61,791 bases of DNA from CAZLFQ01 sp964558975 (lineage in GTDB: Bacteria; Pseudomonadota; Alphaproteobacteria; Rickettsiales; Midichloriaceae), in contig CAZLFQ010000004.1 in NCBI GenBank assembly GCA_964558975.1, forward strand, positions 1 to 61,791, in the 5' to 3' direction. How positions within the stretch are numbered: position 1 is the first letter of the stretch; each line of letters starts with the position of its first letter. The notes beneath the pieces were generated by a model. The model saw only the letters and a program-made list of their open reading frames with translations, was not told where the DNA came from and ran no database searches. The position numbers and the translations under genes are program-made. This document shows positions 52,443 to 61,315 of this stretch, one piece after another.

Positions 52443-54266
52443 ATGTGCGGAATAGTAGGTATTGTAGGCCAAGCCAATGTTGTTAATAGGATAATTGGAT
52501 CACTATATCGTCTTGAGTACCGAGGCTATGATTCCGCAGGCGTGGCTATTGTTAATGGTGGCAAAATCGACATTAGAAAAGTTGCAGGAAAAATTAATGT
52601 TCTAGACTCGGAAGTGGCAAACAACCCTTTAGCTGGCAATATAGGAATTGGCCATACTCGCTGGGCAACTCATGGGCTACCAAATACTAAAAACGCACAC
52701 CCTCACCAAGTTGGAAACCTAGTTGTTGTGCACAATGGAATTATTGAAAATCACAATGATTTACGAGATAAACTCAGCAAATCTGGACAAATCTTTGAAA
52801 GTGATACAGACACCGAAGTAATTGCGGCTCTAATTCATCACCATAGCTCTAAAGGGCTTGGTCACTTAGAGTCCGTAAAAGCAGCCTTTCAAGAATTAGA
52901 AGGTATGTTCGCAGTTGGAGTTATATTTGCAGATAATGATAACTTGATGATTGGCATGAAAAAAGGCGCACCTCTAGCAGTTGGTCTTGGGCAAGGCGAA
53001 ATGTATTTAGGCTCGGACGCATTAGCTTTAGCTCCATTTACAGATAAACTAGTCTATATGGATGATGACGAAATTGCGGTTCTTTATAAAAATGAATATA
53101 AAATTCTGACAAAAGATGGAGCTCTTGTAGAAAGGCCTGTCAAAAAAATTGCACACGATGTGAACGTTGTTGGCAAAGGTGATTTTGAGCACTTCATGCT
53201 TAAAGAAATCTATGAGCAACCAAGTGTAGTTAGCAAGTCTTTCAATCATTATTACGATAAAAGTAAAAACAAATTTAACTTTGAGAAATTGGATATTGAT
53301 TGGAATAAAATTGAGCGAATTTATATAGTAGCGTGCGGAACTTCATTCCATGCAGCGATGCTTGCTAAATATTGGTTTGAAACTTTTGCACATATTGCCG
53401 TAGAAATAGAAATTGCTTCTGAATTCAGATATCGTGATGTTGTTTTTGCTAAAAACTCTTTAGCGTTTTTCATCTCTCAATCTGGCGAAACTGCAGATAC
53501 TCTTGCAGCCTTAAAATATTGTAAAGAGCATAATGTCAAAACTGCAGCTTTAGTAAATGTTATGGAAAGTTCAATTGCCAACACAGCAGATTATGCAATG
53601 CCAATAATGGCTGGCTTTGAGATTGGCGTAGCATCAACAAAAGCTTTCTCTGCGCAAGCATTACTTCTTGGTATGCTTTGCATGCAGGCAGCATATGATC
53701 GCAAAAACATTGATGCAAAAGTATATAACAAAGAAATATTTGGACTACACGAACTACCAAATTTAATTTCTGAAGTTTTAGAATTAAGTGATGGTATTAA
53801 AACTCTCGCAGCTTCTGTTTCAGAAGCTAACAACATGATCTATATTGGACGCGGCACTTCTTATGCAATAGCATTAGAAGGTGCGCTGAAGCTAAAAGAA
53901 CTTTCTTACATTCATGCTGAAGGGATTGCTTCAGGCGAATTAAAACATGGACCAATTGCATTAGTTGATGAGAAACTACCAATAGTTGTTATTTCTCCGT
54001 CTGATGAATTATTTGGAAAAACTTCTTCAAACGTTTATGAAGTTTATTCGCGCTCGGGGAACATTATTGCATTTTGTGATAAAGACGGCGCTGCTGAATT
54101 TCAAAAGCTCACAACTAATATTGTAGTTCTTCCAAAAGGAGATGCAATTACCCGCCCGATACTTTATGCAATTGCAACCCAGCTACTTGCGTATCATATG
54201 GCTGTTGTATTGGGCAAGAACGTGGACCAACCTAGGAACTTAGCTAAATCTGTTACTGTGGAGTAG
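52443..54266 (+). CDS. glmS: Glutamine--fructose-6-phosphate aminotransferase
   Basis: GlmS makes glucosamine-6-phosphate, the first step to UDP-GlcNAc for peptidoglycan and LPS. The protein of 607 residues must start at the MCGIVG at 52443, because Cys after the initiator Met is the glutaminase nucleophile. The N-terminal class II glutaminase is followed by two SIS domains, with the conserved SQSGETADTL and SYAIALEGALKLKE segments. The ATG at 52404 would hide the nucleophile and lies upstream of the -10. Confidence 0.96.
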   Translation: MCGIVGIVGQANVVNRIIGSLYRLEYRGYDSAGVAIVNGGKIDIRKVAGKINVLDSEVANNPLAGNIGIGHTRWATHGLPNTKNAHPHQVGNLVVVHNGIIENHNDLRDKLSKSGQIFESDTDTEVIAALIHHHSSKGLGHLESVKAAFQELEGMFAVGVIFADNDNLMIGMKKGAPLAVGLGQGEMYLGSDALALAPFTDKLVYMDDDEIAVLYKNEYKILTKDGALVERPVKKIAHDVNVVGKGDFEHFMLKEIYEQPSVVSKSFNHYYDKSKNKFNFEKLDIDWNKIERIYIVACGTSFHAAMLAKYWFETFAHIAVEIEIASEFRYRDVVFAKNSLAFFISQSGETADTLAALKYCKEHNVKTAALVNVMESSIANTADYAMPIMAGFEIGVASTKAFSAQALLLGMLCMQAAYDRKNIDAKVYNKEIFGLHELPNLISEVLELSDGIKTLAASVSEANNMIYIGRGTSYAIALEGALKLKELSYIHAEGIASGELKHGPIALVDEKLPIVVISPSDELFGKTSSNVYEVYSRSGNIIAFCDKDGAAEFQKLTTNIVVLPKGDAITRPILYAIATQLLAYHMAVVLGKNVDQPRNLAKSVTVE

Positions 54267-54275
54267 TATTTTGGT

Positions 54276-54521
54276 ATGCTCAATATAGCATTAAATTCAC
54301 TGCTAAACTTTATTAATGCAAAGATAATTGAGCCAATCCAAAATAAATTTAATTACCTTTCTTCGGCGAATACGTTGTTATATATCCAAGAAAATATCCT
54401 GCCTTTATTACGAGTTTATACAGAATGTTACGAAGATTATCAGAATGGATATTCTTTGCATCGCACTCGTATTATAAAAGGACAAGCTGCAATAGCTGGC
54501 GTAGCAGCCCCCGCCGCATAA
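54276..54521 (+). CDS. Small hypothetical protein, 81 aa
   Basis: I do not recognise this protein. It is helical, hydrophobic at the start (LNIALNSLLNFINAKI) and ends in an Ala/Val-rich tail. It starts ten bases after glmS, with GGAG about 15 bases upstream of the ATG, and might be co-transcribed. Coding status is uncertain. Confidence 0.35.
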   Translation: MLNIALNSLLNFINAKIIEPIQNKFNYLSSANTLLYIQENILPLLRVYTECYEDYQNGYSLHRTRIIKGQAAIAGVAAPAA

Positions 54522-54607
54522 GTTAGTTTTATAGCTTTGTTCGCCAACGCAAACCTTTTTTGCGCTAGCTCCTTTCCCCACCCTCTTCCGCTGGGGACAT
54601 TCATTCT

Positions 54608-55534
54608 TTACAGCGCCTGCGGCACACCACTCGATATAAGATTAGCATCTAGCTTATTAGAATTTTTTCTATGCAATATTTTATAAATGCTTACATTCGG
54701 ATTTCTTGTCTTAGCCAATCTAATAATTTCATCTTCGTCATTTTTACTCATTTCAAGACCTAAATAAATAGAATCCAGCTCTTCATCCCAATACTGGCAT
54801 AGTCTAAGAATATCATTTGGTTTATTATGAGCATACACCCTTATTTCATTTTCATACTTCCAATCAGGATTTTTTGTATGGCAAAAATTCTCTGAATACA
54901 TTCTCAATATTTCTTCAGGACTTTCAAAGCAACTCTTAAATATGAAATCTTCAGGCGTCGAAAAGAGTATTGGAGCACTTTCCGTATACTTAACTTCTTT
55001 TAATAATCTTAAAATAGAATCTTTTGCTATATTAGGTACAAACTTAATCACTACTCCCCTATGCGTATCTGCATAATGACTCCATAACATGCTATTATCC
55101 CAATTTTTTGTACCACAAAAAATAGTATCAATCTCATATAGCTTTGTTGATATAACTTCTAAATAATTTGCATCCTGTAGTAGAGTATTGAAAGTATCAT
55201 TTTTAACAGCTGATTGCATAAGAAGACGTTCTAAATCCATGCGCATTTTTGGATTTGTACACAATACTTTTGGTAATGCTTGAATAAGTCTTCTGAGGTT
55301 ACTATCAACAAAATTGGGATAATTTTTTTCTTGTGTAATAAGTTCAACTAACTTTTTTATTAGCCTATCTCTTATTGACTCATCATCTATATCAAAACCC
55401 AAAATATTTACTCTACTTAGGTCTAATGGATCATTTAAATCCCTCGGATTTGAGAATTTAATTGTGCCAGAATCTAAAATTAGTTTTGCTGTTCCTACTG
55501 ATGTGTATTTAAAAACTTCCCTGAATTGGTCCAT
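54608..55534 (-). CDS. DUF2971-family protein
   Basis: The 308-residue protein has the DUF2971 plan: opening FKYTSVGTAKLILDSGTIKFSNPRDLNDPLD, a central SMLWSHYADTHRGVVIKF segment and the C-terminal DWKYENEIRVY motif. The function of the family is not established; members occur as single accessory genes in many bacteria. It is convergent with the small gene after glmS and stands alone upstream of the transporter pair. Confidence 0.75.
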   Translation of the reverse strand: MDQFREVFKYTSVGTAKLILDSGTIKFSNPRDLNDPLDLSRVNILGFDIDDESIRDRLIKKLVELITQEKNYPNFVDSNLRRLIQALPKVLCTNPKMRMDLERLLMQSAVKNDTFNTLLQDANYLEVISTKLYEIDTIFCGTKNWDNSMLWSHYADTHRGVVIKFVPNIAKDSILRLLKEVKYTESAPILFSTPEDFIFKSCFESPEEILRMYSENFCHTKNPDWKYENEIRVYAHNKPNDILRLCQYWDEELDSIYLGLEMSKNDEDEIIRLAKTRNPNVSIYKILHRKNSNKLDANLISSGVPQAL

Positions 55535-55699
55535 AGTAATAAAGAAACATATTCATTATAGATTTATTGTACCATAAAAACCTATAATTCTTGGTTAATG
55601 TGGGTAAAATTTAATATAATTTAACCCTCAGCGTTCCATTGATTTTGTGGTATAATGCTTGCAAAGAAGTTAGTAAATAATCTGAAAGAAAAACCAACC

Positions 55700-56983
55700 C
55701 TAAATCGTCGCCTTGTAACTTGGGATGAAGTAACCAATAACTTTTCTTGGCTTAATTGCCGCAAGTGCAATTAGGAACATAGCACTTACAAAATTCCAAT
55801 AATAAGCAGCGGCAAACGGCTCTTGCGTTTTATTAATTAGCCACAAACAAATCATCGAACACGTCCCACCAAATATTGCAATGCCTAAATTCAAACAACA
55901 CGCAATTCCTGAATATCTTTGTTCAGGGGTAAACAGACCCAACATAAACGGATAGAGCGGCGCATATATTACCGAAACCAATGCTGACAATAATAGAATC
56001 CCTGAATACACAGTGTTCGCTTCACTACTGCACAGCATTTGGAAAATTGCAGTTGATGAGAATAAAACCATCACACAACCGAGCGATATGGTTTTTGTAT
56101 AGCCAAGTCTATCAGATAACGCTCCCATAACTGGCAGGAAAATTATTAGCCCTAAATTACCTAGAGCGGTGTAGTAAAGCGCAGTGTTTGCATCAACCAT
56201 CATAACTGTTTTGAAAAATACATTTAAGTACGTCATTACAAAATAACCAGATGCGCCAGTTAACCCGCCAACCGCAACAGTTAAAATTACATTTTTCAAA
56301 TTAGTTCTGAATACTTCACGGATTGGTAATTCAACGATCTTTTTACTCGCTTTCATTTCTTCAAAAACTGGTGTTTCAGAAACTGATAGAAGCAAATATA
56401 AACTTCCCATGCCGAATACACCACCTAGCATGAATGCATATCTCCAGCCATTACTATCAACTCCAAAATATGAGTTCATGAACATGCCAACTAATATTGC
56501 AAGCAGAATCCCTAGTGTTAAAGCTGCATTTACAATGCCACCGACAAGCCCTGGCTTTAGTCCTTTCATGTGCTCTAGTACAAATATTGAAGCGCCTGCG
56601 CCTTCACCACCAACACATAGACCTTGGATTAATCTGAACACAACCAACAGAATTGGAGCGGCAATGCCAATTGAATTATAATCAGGCAACAATCCGACCA
56701 AGAATGTTATAACCGCCATTCCAGACACAGCAATAATTAACGCTCTGCGTCTGCCGTATTTATCACCAATATGACCGAATACAACGCCACCAACTGGACG
56801 CATTATAAAACCTACTGCGAATACTGCTAAACTTGAAAGAATTTGCGCAAACTCAGATGAGTTAGGAAAAAATAATTCGCCAATCTTAAGTGCAAACACT
56901 GCATAAATTGTAAAGTCATAAAACTCTAGGGCATGTCCTGTAATCGCAGCTAAAACCACTTTAAGTGACGAATTATTTTTCAT
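55700..56983 (-). CDS. ProP-like MFS transporter, copy 1
   Basis: The 427-residue membrane protein has about twelve helices and the metabolite:H+ symporter motifs seen in ProP: FYDFTIYAVFALKIGELFFP at the start, GHIGDKYGRRRAL between helices 2 and 3, and RFGxD-type GVDSNGWRYAFMLGG later. Rickettsiae have expanded ProP-like transporters that take up host osmolytes or metabolites; the substrate is not known. A close paralog lies just upstream. Confidence 0.9.
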   Translation of the reverse strand: MKNNSSLKVVLAAITGHALEFYDFTIYAVFALKIGELFFPNSSEFAQILSSLAVFAVGFIMRPVGGVVFGHIGDKYGRRRALIIAVSGMAVITFLVGLLPDYNSIGIAAPILLVVFRLIQGLCVGGEGAGASIFVLEHMKGLKPGLVGGIVNAALTLGILLAILVGMFMNSYFGVDSNGWRYAFMLGGVFGMGSLYLLLSVSETPVFEEMKASKKIVELPIREVFRTNLKNVILTVAVGGLTGASGYFVMTYLNVFFKTVMMVDANTALYYTALGNLGLIIFLPVMGALSDRLGYTKTISLGCVMVLFSSTAIFQMLCSSEANTVYSGILLLSALVSVIYAPLYPFMLGLFTPEQRYSGIACCLNLGIAIFGGTCSMICLWLINKTQEPFAAAYYWNFVSAMFLIALAAIKPRKVIGYFIPSYKATI

Positions 56984-57044
56984 ATATTTTAACCTCTTAA
57001 TTCAAAGCTTAACCTACATGAAAAATCTCAAAGTGCAAAAAAAA

Positions 57045-58325
57045 TCAATACTGCATCGCACCATCTTTTGAATATACAATTCGTGGGCGAGTCGCCATAA
57101 GCATCATCAATGTTGCGGCACTCATTGCACTCCAGTAATATGCTGGTGCGAATGTTGATCCTGTTTCCTGAATCAGCCACAAACAAATAATCGAACATGT
57201 ACCACCAAACATTGCTACGCCAAGATTCATGCAAAATGCAATTCCTGAATACCTTTGCTCTGGAGAAAAAATTCTTAGCATAAATGGATAAATCGGCGCG
57301 TGTATTGAAGCAGAAAGTGCTGCTAGTAAAAATATACCTAAATATATACTGAATGAATCAGAGCTAGATAATAACTCAAAAATTGGAATAGATGTAAGCA
57401 ACACGCAAAAACAACCAACGACTAAAGTTTTTGTATAACCAACTATATCAGATAGCGCGCCAAACATTGGGATGAACATAATCAAACAAATGCTTCCAAA
57501 TGCCGCATATTGTAATGCGATGTTCGCATCATTCATCATTACTGTTCTAAAAAAGATATTCATGAATGCCACCACCAAATATCCAGAAACACCAAAGAAA
57601 CCAGCATATACAATTGCCAGTGCGACATTCTTTTTGCCAGAAGATAAAACTTTTTTAATTGGATATGCTATTGTTTTTTTGCTCTTCAATACGTTTTCAA
57701 ATATAGGTGTTTCTTTCACAACCATCCTAATATAAACACCCACTAAACCTAATACCCCACCGATCACAAAAGCATATCTCCACGCATTGCTATCCGCACC
57801 AAATCTTGCATTCAAATACATGCCTGTAAACATCGCCAGTAAAATGCCAATATTTAAACCTGCATTCACAATTCCACCTACTAAACCGGGTTTTAATTTA
57901 TGCATATGCTCTAACATAAATACAGCAGCACCAGTACCTTCACCACCAACACAGAACCCCTGTCCTAATCTGCATAAAACTAATAACAAAGGCGCGAGTA
58001 TTCCTATTGAATTATAGTTAGGAAGCAACGCCATACAAAAAGTGATTACCGCCATTCCAACTACCGAAATAGTGAGCGCTTTTTTACGACCATATGTATC
58101 GCCAATATGTCCAAAATATATTCCGCCAATTGGCCTCATCAAAAATCCAACTGCAAAAACTGCAAGGCTTGAAAGCGTCTGTGCAAAAGCCGATTCATTA
58201 GGAAAGAATTCTTTACCAATTTGCACAGCAAAAACCATGTACATTGTGAAATCAAAAAATTCTAAAATATGCCCTATTAGAGCAGCTGAAATAATATGAG
58301 AAGTTGAGTTTGTTTTTTGCGACAT
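57045..58325 (-). CDS. ProP-like MFS transporter, copy 2
   Basis: This 426-residue paralog of the preceding transporter shares its plan: FFDFTMYMVFAVQIGKEFFP, GHIGDTYGRKKAL and GADSNAWRYAF. The two are clearly a tandem duplication (62 bases apart, same strand), but differences throughout suggest the event is old or the copies have specialised. Substrate is unknown. Confidence 0.9.
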   Translation of the reverse strand: MSQKTNSTSHIISAALIGHILEFFDFTMYMVFAVQIGKEFFPNESAFAQTLSSLAVFAVGFLMRPIGGIYFGHIGDTYGRKKALTISVVGMAVITFCMALLPNYNSIGILAPLLLVLCRLGQGFCVGGEGTGAAVFMLEHMHKLKPGLVGGIVNAGLNIGILLAMFTGMYLNARFGADSNAWRYAFVIGGVLGLVGVYIRMVVKETPIFENVLKSKKTIAYPIKKVLSSGKKNVALAIVYAGFFGVSGYLVVAFMNIFFRTVMMNDANIALQYAAFGSICLIMFIPMFGALSDIVGYTKTLVVGCFCVLLTSIPIFELLSSSDSFSIYLGIFLLAALSASIHAPIYPFMLRIFSPEQRYSGIAFCMNLGVAMFGGTCSIICLWLIQETGSTFAPAYYWSAMSAATLMMLMATRPRIVYSKDGAMQY

Positions 58326-58397
58326 AGTTACTTGATAGAAATTCTTATATCACGAGGTTACAAGATATTAAGCAAGTTATCAAACTCCTAATTCATG

Positions 58398-58733
58398 TTA
58401 CTTTCTTAAAATTCTTTCAACAATTTTAGGTTCTGCGGCTATGACTTTGAGAAATAATTTTGCTGAGCGTTCAGGCTCTCTACGCCCCTGCTCCCATTCT
58501 TTTACTGAAGAGACTGTAAAACCATAATGTTCAGCAAATTCTTTCTGAGTAAACCCAAAATTTTTTCTTATTGAAGCAACATCTATTTTTTCTGGAATTT
58601 TTATCGCGCGTGTTTCCAAAGAGATTTCACCTTTTCTATGCGCTCTCATTTCTCGCACAGCCGCAACTATATCCGATTCCTTTCTGGAAACTTTAGTATT
58701 TGTTTTATTTTTTATTACCATTTTTTTTGTCAT
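58398..58733 (-). CDS. HigA/XRE-type antitoxin
   Basis: The 111-residue protein has a basic N-terminal tail and a C-terminal helix-turn-helix (about 53-105: IRKNFGFTQKEFAEHYGFTVSSVKEWEQGRREP), as in HigA/NadS-type antitoxins. It follows the toxin gene with one base between, the toxin-first order typical of HigBA. It should neutralise the toxin and, with it, bind the palindrome at 59063-59083. Confidence 0.88.
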   Translation of the reverse strand: MTKKMVIKNKTNTKVSRKESDIVAAVREMRAHRKGEISLETRAIKIPEKIDVASIRKNFGFTQKEFAEHYGFTVSSVKEWEQGRREPERSAKLFLKVIAAEPKIVERILRK

Positions 58734-58734
58734 A

Positions 58735-59055
58735 TCAACCTCCTCTTAATCCATTAATAATACTCCGAAGAATTTTCTTATCTTTAGCAGAAATATTTTC
58801 TTGTTCACTTTTTGCATAGATATCAAGCAAATATATTTCATCCTCAATCAACCAATAATAATATAGTATTCTAACTCCGCCACTCTTTCCCTTACCTTGT
58901 CTTGCAGCCCTAGCTTTACGAACACCCTCTGTGCCAACGATTACTGGCCACTTTTTAGGATCTAGCGCAATTTCGTTCTCCGCCTCAACGGCCTCGCTCT
59001 CCGTCAGTAACTTACGAAGTTTACGTTCATATACATGTGTTCGAATTATCTGCAT
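58735..59055 (-). CDS. HigB/RelE-type toxin
   Basis: The 106-residue protein (start ATG 59055) matches the RelE/HigB-2 group: MQIIRTHVYERKLRKLL, then KARAARQGKGKSGGVRILYYY and the LLDIYAKSEQENIS end, with the basic residues of an mRNA interferase acting at the ribosome. An upstream ATG at 59073 adds six residues but lies inside the operator and promoter spacer, so it cannot be transcribed from the candidate promoter; 59055 lies at or next to the predicted +1. Confidence 0.85.
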   Translation of the reverse strand: MQIIRTHVYERKLRKLLTESEAVEAENEIALDPKKWPVIVGTEGVRKARAARQGKGKSGGVRILYYYWLIEDEIYLLDIYAKSEQENISAKDKKILRSIINGLRGG

Positions 59056-59061
59056 ATCCCT

Positions 59062-59090
59062 ATAGTACGGCATTGCCGTACTAATGTCAA
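59062..59090 (-). promoter_or_regulatory. Toxin-antitoxin promoter with operator in the spacer
   Basis: On the minus strand TTGACA (59090-59085) and TACTAT (59067-59062) are 17 bases apart. The palindrome TAGTACGGCA (59063-59072), centre T, TGCCGTACTA (59074-59083) occupies the spacer and the -10, the expected place for self-repression by the toxin-antitoxin complex. The +1 would fall at about 59055, the toxin ATG, giving a leaderless mRNA. Confidence 0.7.
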
Positions 59091-59193
59091 TAAAATAAAA
59101 TCAGAAAATTAAATGCAAAACTTGACATACCTCTTGAAGTCTTAGTTAAAGACTATAAATTACACCCTTATAAACGTGTTAAAAAACAAACTG

Positions 59194-59901
59194 ATGCATA
59201 AAATATTTAAAAATGCCAACGACGCTCTAAAAGGTTTACTACACGATAACATGACAATCATGGCTGGTGGTTTTGGCCTTTGCGGTATCCCTGAAAATTC
59301 CATTAATGCAATTAAGGAATCGGGAGTGAAAAATTTAACTATAATTAGCAACAACTGCGGCGTTGATGATTTTGGTCTTGGTATTCTACTAAAAGAAAAA
59401 CAAATCAAAAAAATGATTTCATCCTATGTAGGTGAAAATAAAATTTTCGAAAAACAACTATTGTCTGGCGAGCTAGCAGTAGAACTTTTACCACAAGGAA
59501 CTTTAGCTGAGAAAATTCGCGCAGGGGGCGCTGGGATTCCTGCATTTTACACCAAGACAGGTGCTGGAACTCAGGTCGCAGAAGGCAAGGAAGTGCGATA
59601 TTTTCATGGTGAAGAATACATAATGGAGGAATCATTGTTAGCGGACTTAGCAATTATAAAATGCTGGAAAGCTGACAAAGATGGAAATTTGGTTTTTAGA
59701 AAAACTGCACGCAATTTTAACCCTATAATGGCGACTGCAGCGAAAGTTACAGTTGTTGAAGCAGAAGAAATTGTAGAAGTTGGAGCTCTTGATCCAGACC
59801 AAATTCACACACCGAGCATTTATACAAAAAGATTATTCGTAGGAAATTTTGAGAAACGAATCGAAAGATTAACGCTTGCAACAGCTAATGAGGATTTATA
59901 G
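59194..59901 (+). CDS. scoA: 3-oxoacid CoA-transferase subunit A
   Basis: Subunit A of the succinyl-CoA:3-ketoacid transferase that activates acetoacetate. From ATG 59194 the product has 235 residues, with MTIMAGGFGLCGIPE near the start and the glycine-rich oxyanion region typical of the family. An upstream GTG at 59176 has no better ribosome site. Subunit B follows after two bases. The pair may feed ketone bodies or polyhydroxybutyrate breakdown products into the TCA cycle. Confidence 0.93.
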   Translation: MHKIFKNANDALKGLLHDNMTIMAGGFGLCGIPENSINAIKESGVKNLTIISNNCGVDDFGLGILLKEKQIKKMISSYVGENKIFEKQLLSGELAVELLPQGTLAEKIRAGGAGIPAFYTKTGAGTQVAEGKEVRYFHGEEYIMEESLLADLAIIKCWKADKDGNLVFRKTARNFNPIMATAAKVTVVEAEEIVEVGALDPDQIHTPSIYTKRLFVGNFEKRIERLTLATANEDL

Positions 59902-59903
59902 TC

Positions 59904-60563
59904 ATGACATGGAATCATCATCAAATGTGCGCCATCACAGCTCAACTTGAATTTAGACATGGATTTTATGTTAATTTGGGCATTGGCATTCCAACTGATG
60001 TCGCCAACCATGTTCCAAAAGGAATGGACATAGTTTTACAAAGTGAAAACGGCATGCTTGGCATGGGCCCGTTTCCTACTAAAGATCAGGTTGACCCCGA
60101 TCTCATCAATGCTGGCAAACAGACCATCACAGAACTACCAACCAGCAGTTATTTTAGCAGCGCGGAATCTTTCGCCATGATTCGTGGCGGACATATTGAT
60201 TTAACAGTTCTAGGTGCACTGCAAGTGTCTGCAGATGGCGATTTAGCAAACTGGTGCATCCCTGGAAAAATGATAAAAGGCATGGGCGGAGCCATGGACT
60301 TAGTTGCTGGCGTCAAGCGAGTTGTTGTGATTATGGATTTAGTTGCAAAAGATGGTACGCCTAAAATACTTGCAAAATGCACGCTACCTTTGACTGGCAA
60401 AAATGTGGTCGACAGAATAATAACAGATCATGCTATTTTTGATGTTATTGAAGGAAAGTTATACTTAATTCAGCTAGCACCAGATGTATCTATTGAAGAT
60501 ATAAAAGCAAAAACAGGTGCGCCTTTTATTCAAGCATTACAAGATTTAAATATTGCTGCATAA
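59904..60563 (+). CDS. scoB: 3-oxoacid CoA-transferase subunit B
   Basis: Subunit B carries the catalytic glutamate, Glu48 in QSENGMLGMGP. The 219 residues fit the family. It is co-transcribed with subunit A, starting two bases after its stop. Together with the phasin-like gene it hints at polyhydroxybutyrate or ketone-body use; phaA, phaB and phaC are not here. Confidence 0.94.
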   Translation: MTWNHHQMCAITAQLEFRHGFYVNLGIGIPTDVANHVPKGMDIVLQSENGMLGMGPFPTKDQVDPDLINAGKQTITELPTSSYFSSAESFAMIRGGHIDLTVLGALQVSADGDLANWCIPGKMIKGMGGAMDLVAGVKRVVVIMDLVAKDGTPKILAKCTLPLTGKNVVDRIITDHAIFDVIEGKLYLIQLAPDVSIEDIKAKTGAPFIQALQDLNIAA

Positions 60564-60568
60564 AGTAC

Positions 60569-60597
60569 TTGCTATATGCATGATATTTAATTATATT
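60569..60597 (+). promoter_or_regulatory. tRNA-fMet promoter
   Basis: TTGCTA (60569-60574) and TATATT (60592-60597) lie 17 bases apart. Initiation would be near 60604, six bases before the tRNA, so the precursor has almost no leader. Confidence 0.6.
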
Positions 60598-60609
60598 ACA
60601 GACCTACAT

Positions 60610-60686
60610 CGCGGGGTGGAGCAGCCCGGTAGCTCGTTAGGCTCATAACCTAAAGGTCGTCAGTTCAAATCTGGCCCCCGCAACCA
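60610..60686 (+). tRNA. Initiator tRNA-fMet (CAT)
   Basis: A 77-base cloverleaf with anticodon CAT and encoded CCA. The first base is C facing A72, an unpaired end that marks bacterial initiator tRNA. The anticodon stem also ends in consecutive G-C pairs, which are further initiator features. A T-run follows immediately. Confidence 0.95.
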
Positions 60687-60802
60687 ATTTTTTTTGAAAC
60701 CCAATCAACTCAAAAATATATTCTAAAATCAATATAGCATCACCACACATTCTCTTGAATTCTTCATTACATGTCGCTCCGCTCTTTATGACCAATAGAT
60801 GC

Positions 60803-60838
60803 AAAAAGCCCCAGAGATTTGAACCTCTGAGGCTTTTA
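60803..60838 (-). terminator. Terminator of the small lipoprotein gene
   Basis: AAAAGCC plus CCAGAG pairs with CTCTG plus AGGCTTTT around an 8-base loop, and the minus strand runs into a T-stretch. It is nearly identical to the terminator after 16S at 61162-61198. Confidence 0.8.
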
Positions 60839-60858
60839 GGCAAAATTAGAAATAAATA

Positions 60859-61107
60859 CTATTTATCCGTTTTGACAAGTTTATAGCCCTGACCTGTATA
60901 CATCATGACACATTGGCGAGCACTTACGTCATCAAAAGTATCGTAAGCAAACGAGTCTTGCACAGCTTTATCTAATACGTTAGTAACGCTTCCACCACAA
61001 GTCACTACGTCATTGTTGCTTGGATTTCTTAATGTATATTTTTTATTTGTCGTACAGCCAGATAATGCAAACACGACTAAAAGTCCAGTAATAAGTGATC
61101 TATTCAT
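60859..61107 (-). CDS. Small lipoprotein, 82 aa
   Basis: The product has a lipoprotein signal with lipobox LSGC (Cys18), then a short polar protein of about 64 residues with two further cysteines (near 37 and 66). An AGAGGAAAA ribosome site precedes the ATG. It lies downstream of the 16S terminator and has its own terminator, so it is a single-gene unit. Probably anchored to the outer membrane; function unknown. Confidence 0.75.
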   Translation of the reverse strand: MNRSLITGLLVVFALSGCTTNKKYTLRNPSNNDVVTCGGSVTNVLDKAVQDSFAYDTFDDVSARQCVMMYTGQGYKLVKTDK

Positions 61108-61161
61108 ATTTTCCTCTTTAAGTTGACAGAAGATTTACACTATTATCAGAGAGATAGCAAT

Positions 61162-61198
61162 AAAAAAAGCCTCAGAGATTTAAACCTCCGAGGCTTCT
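61162..61198 (-). terminator. Terminator following 16S rRNA
   Basis: GCCTCAGAG (61169-61177) pairs with CTCCGAGGC (61186-61194) with one A-C mismatch, and seven A's at 61162-61168 become a T-run on the minus strand. Placed about 120 bases after the 16S 3' end, it would close the 16S transcript before any other gene, showing the 16S unit ends alone. Confidence 0.85.
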
Positions 61199-61315
61199 TC
61201 ATTTAATGCTTTAATAAAAAACTTTAAAACTCATCTTTTAAGATATCAAGACGATAGGACGCAAATTTTTAAACTTAGGAATAAACTAATTAAAGTCTAT
61301 TTCCAAATTGTCGTT

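Noticed and set aside
60643..60843. 66-codon minus-strand frame over tRNA-fMet
   Set aside because: Its end is the antisense of the tRNA (the familiar VAGARFELTTFRL artefact) and it crosses the terminator.
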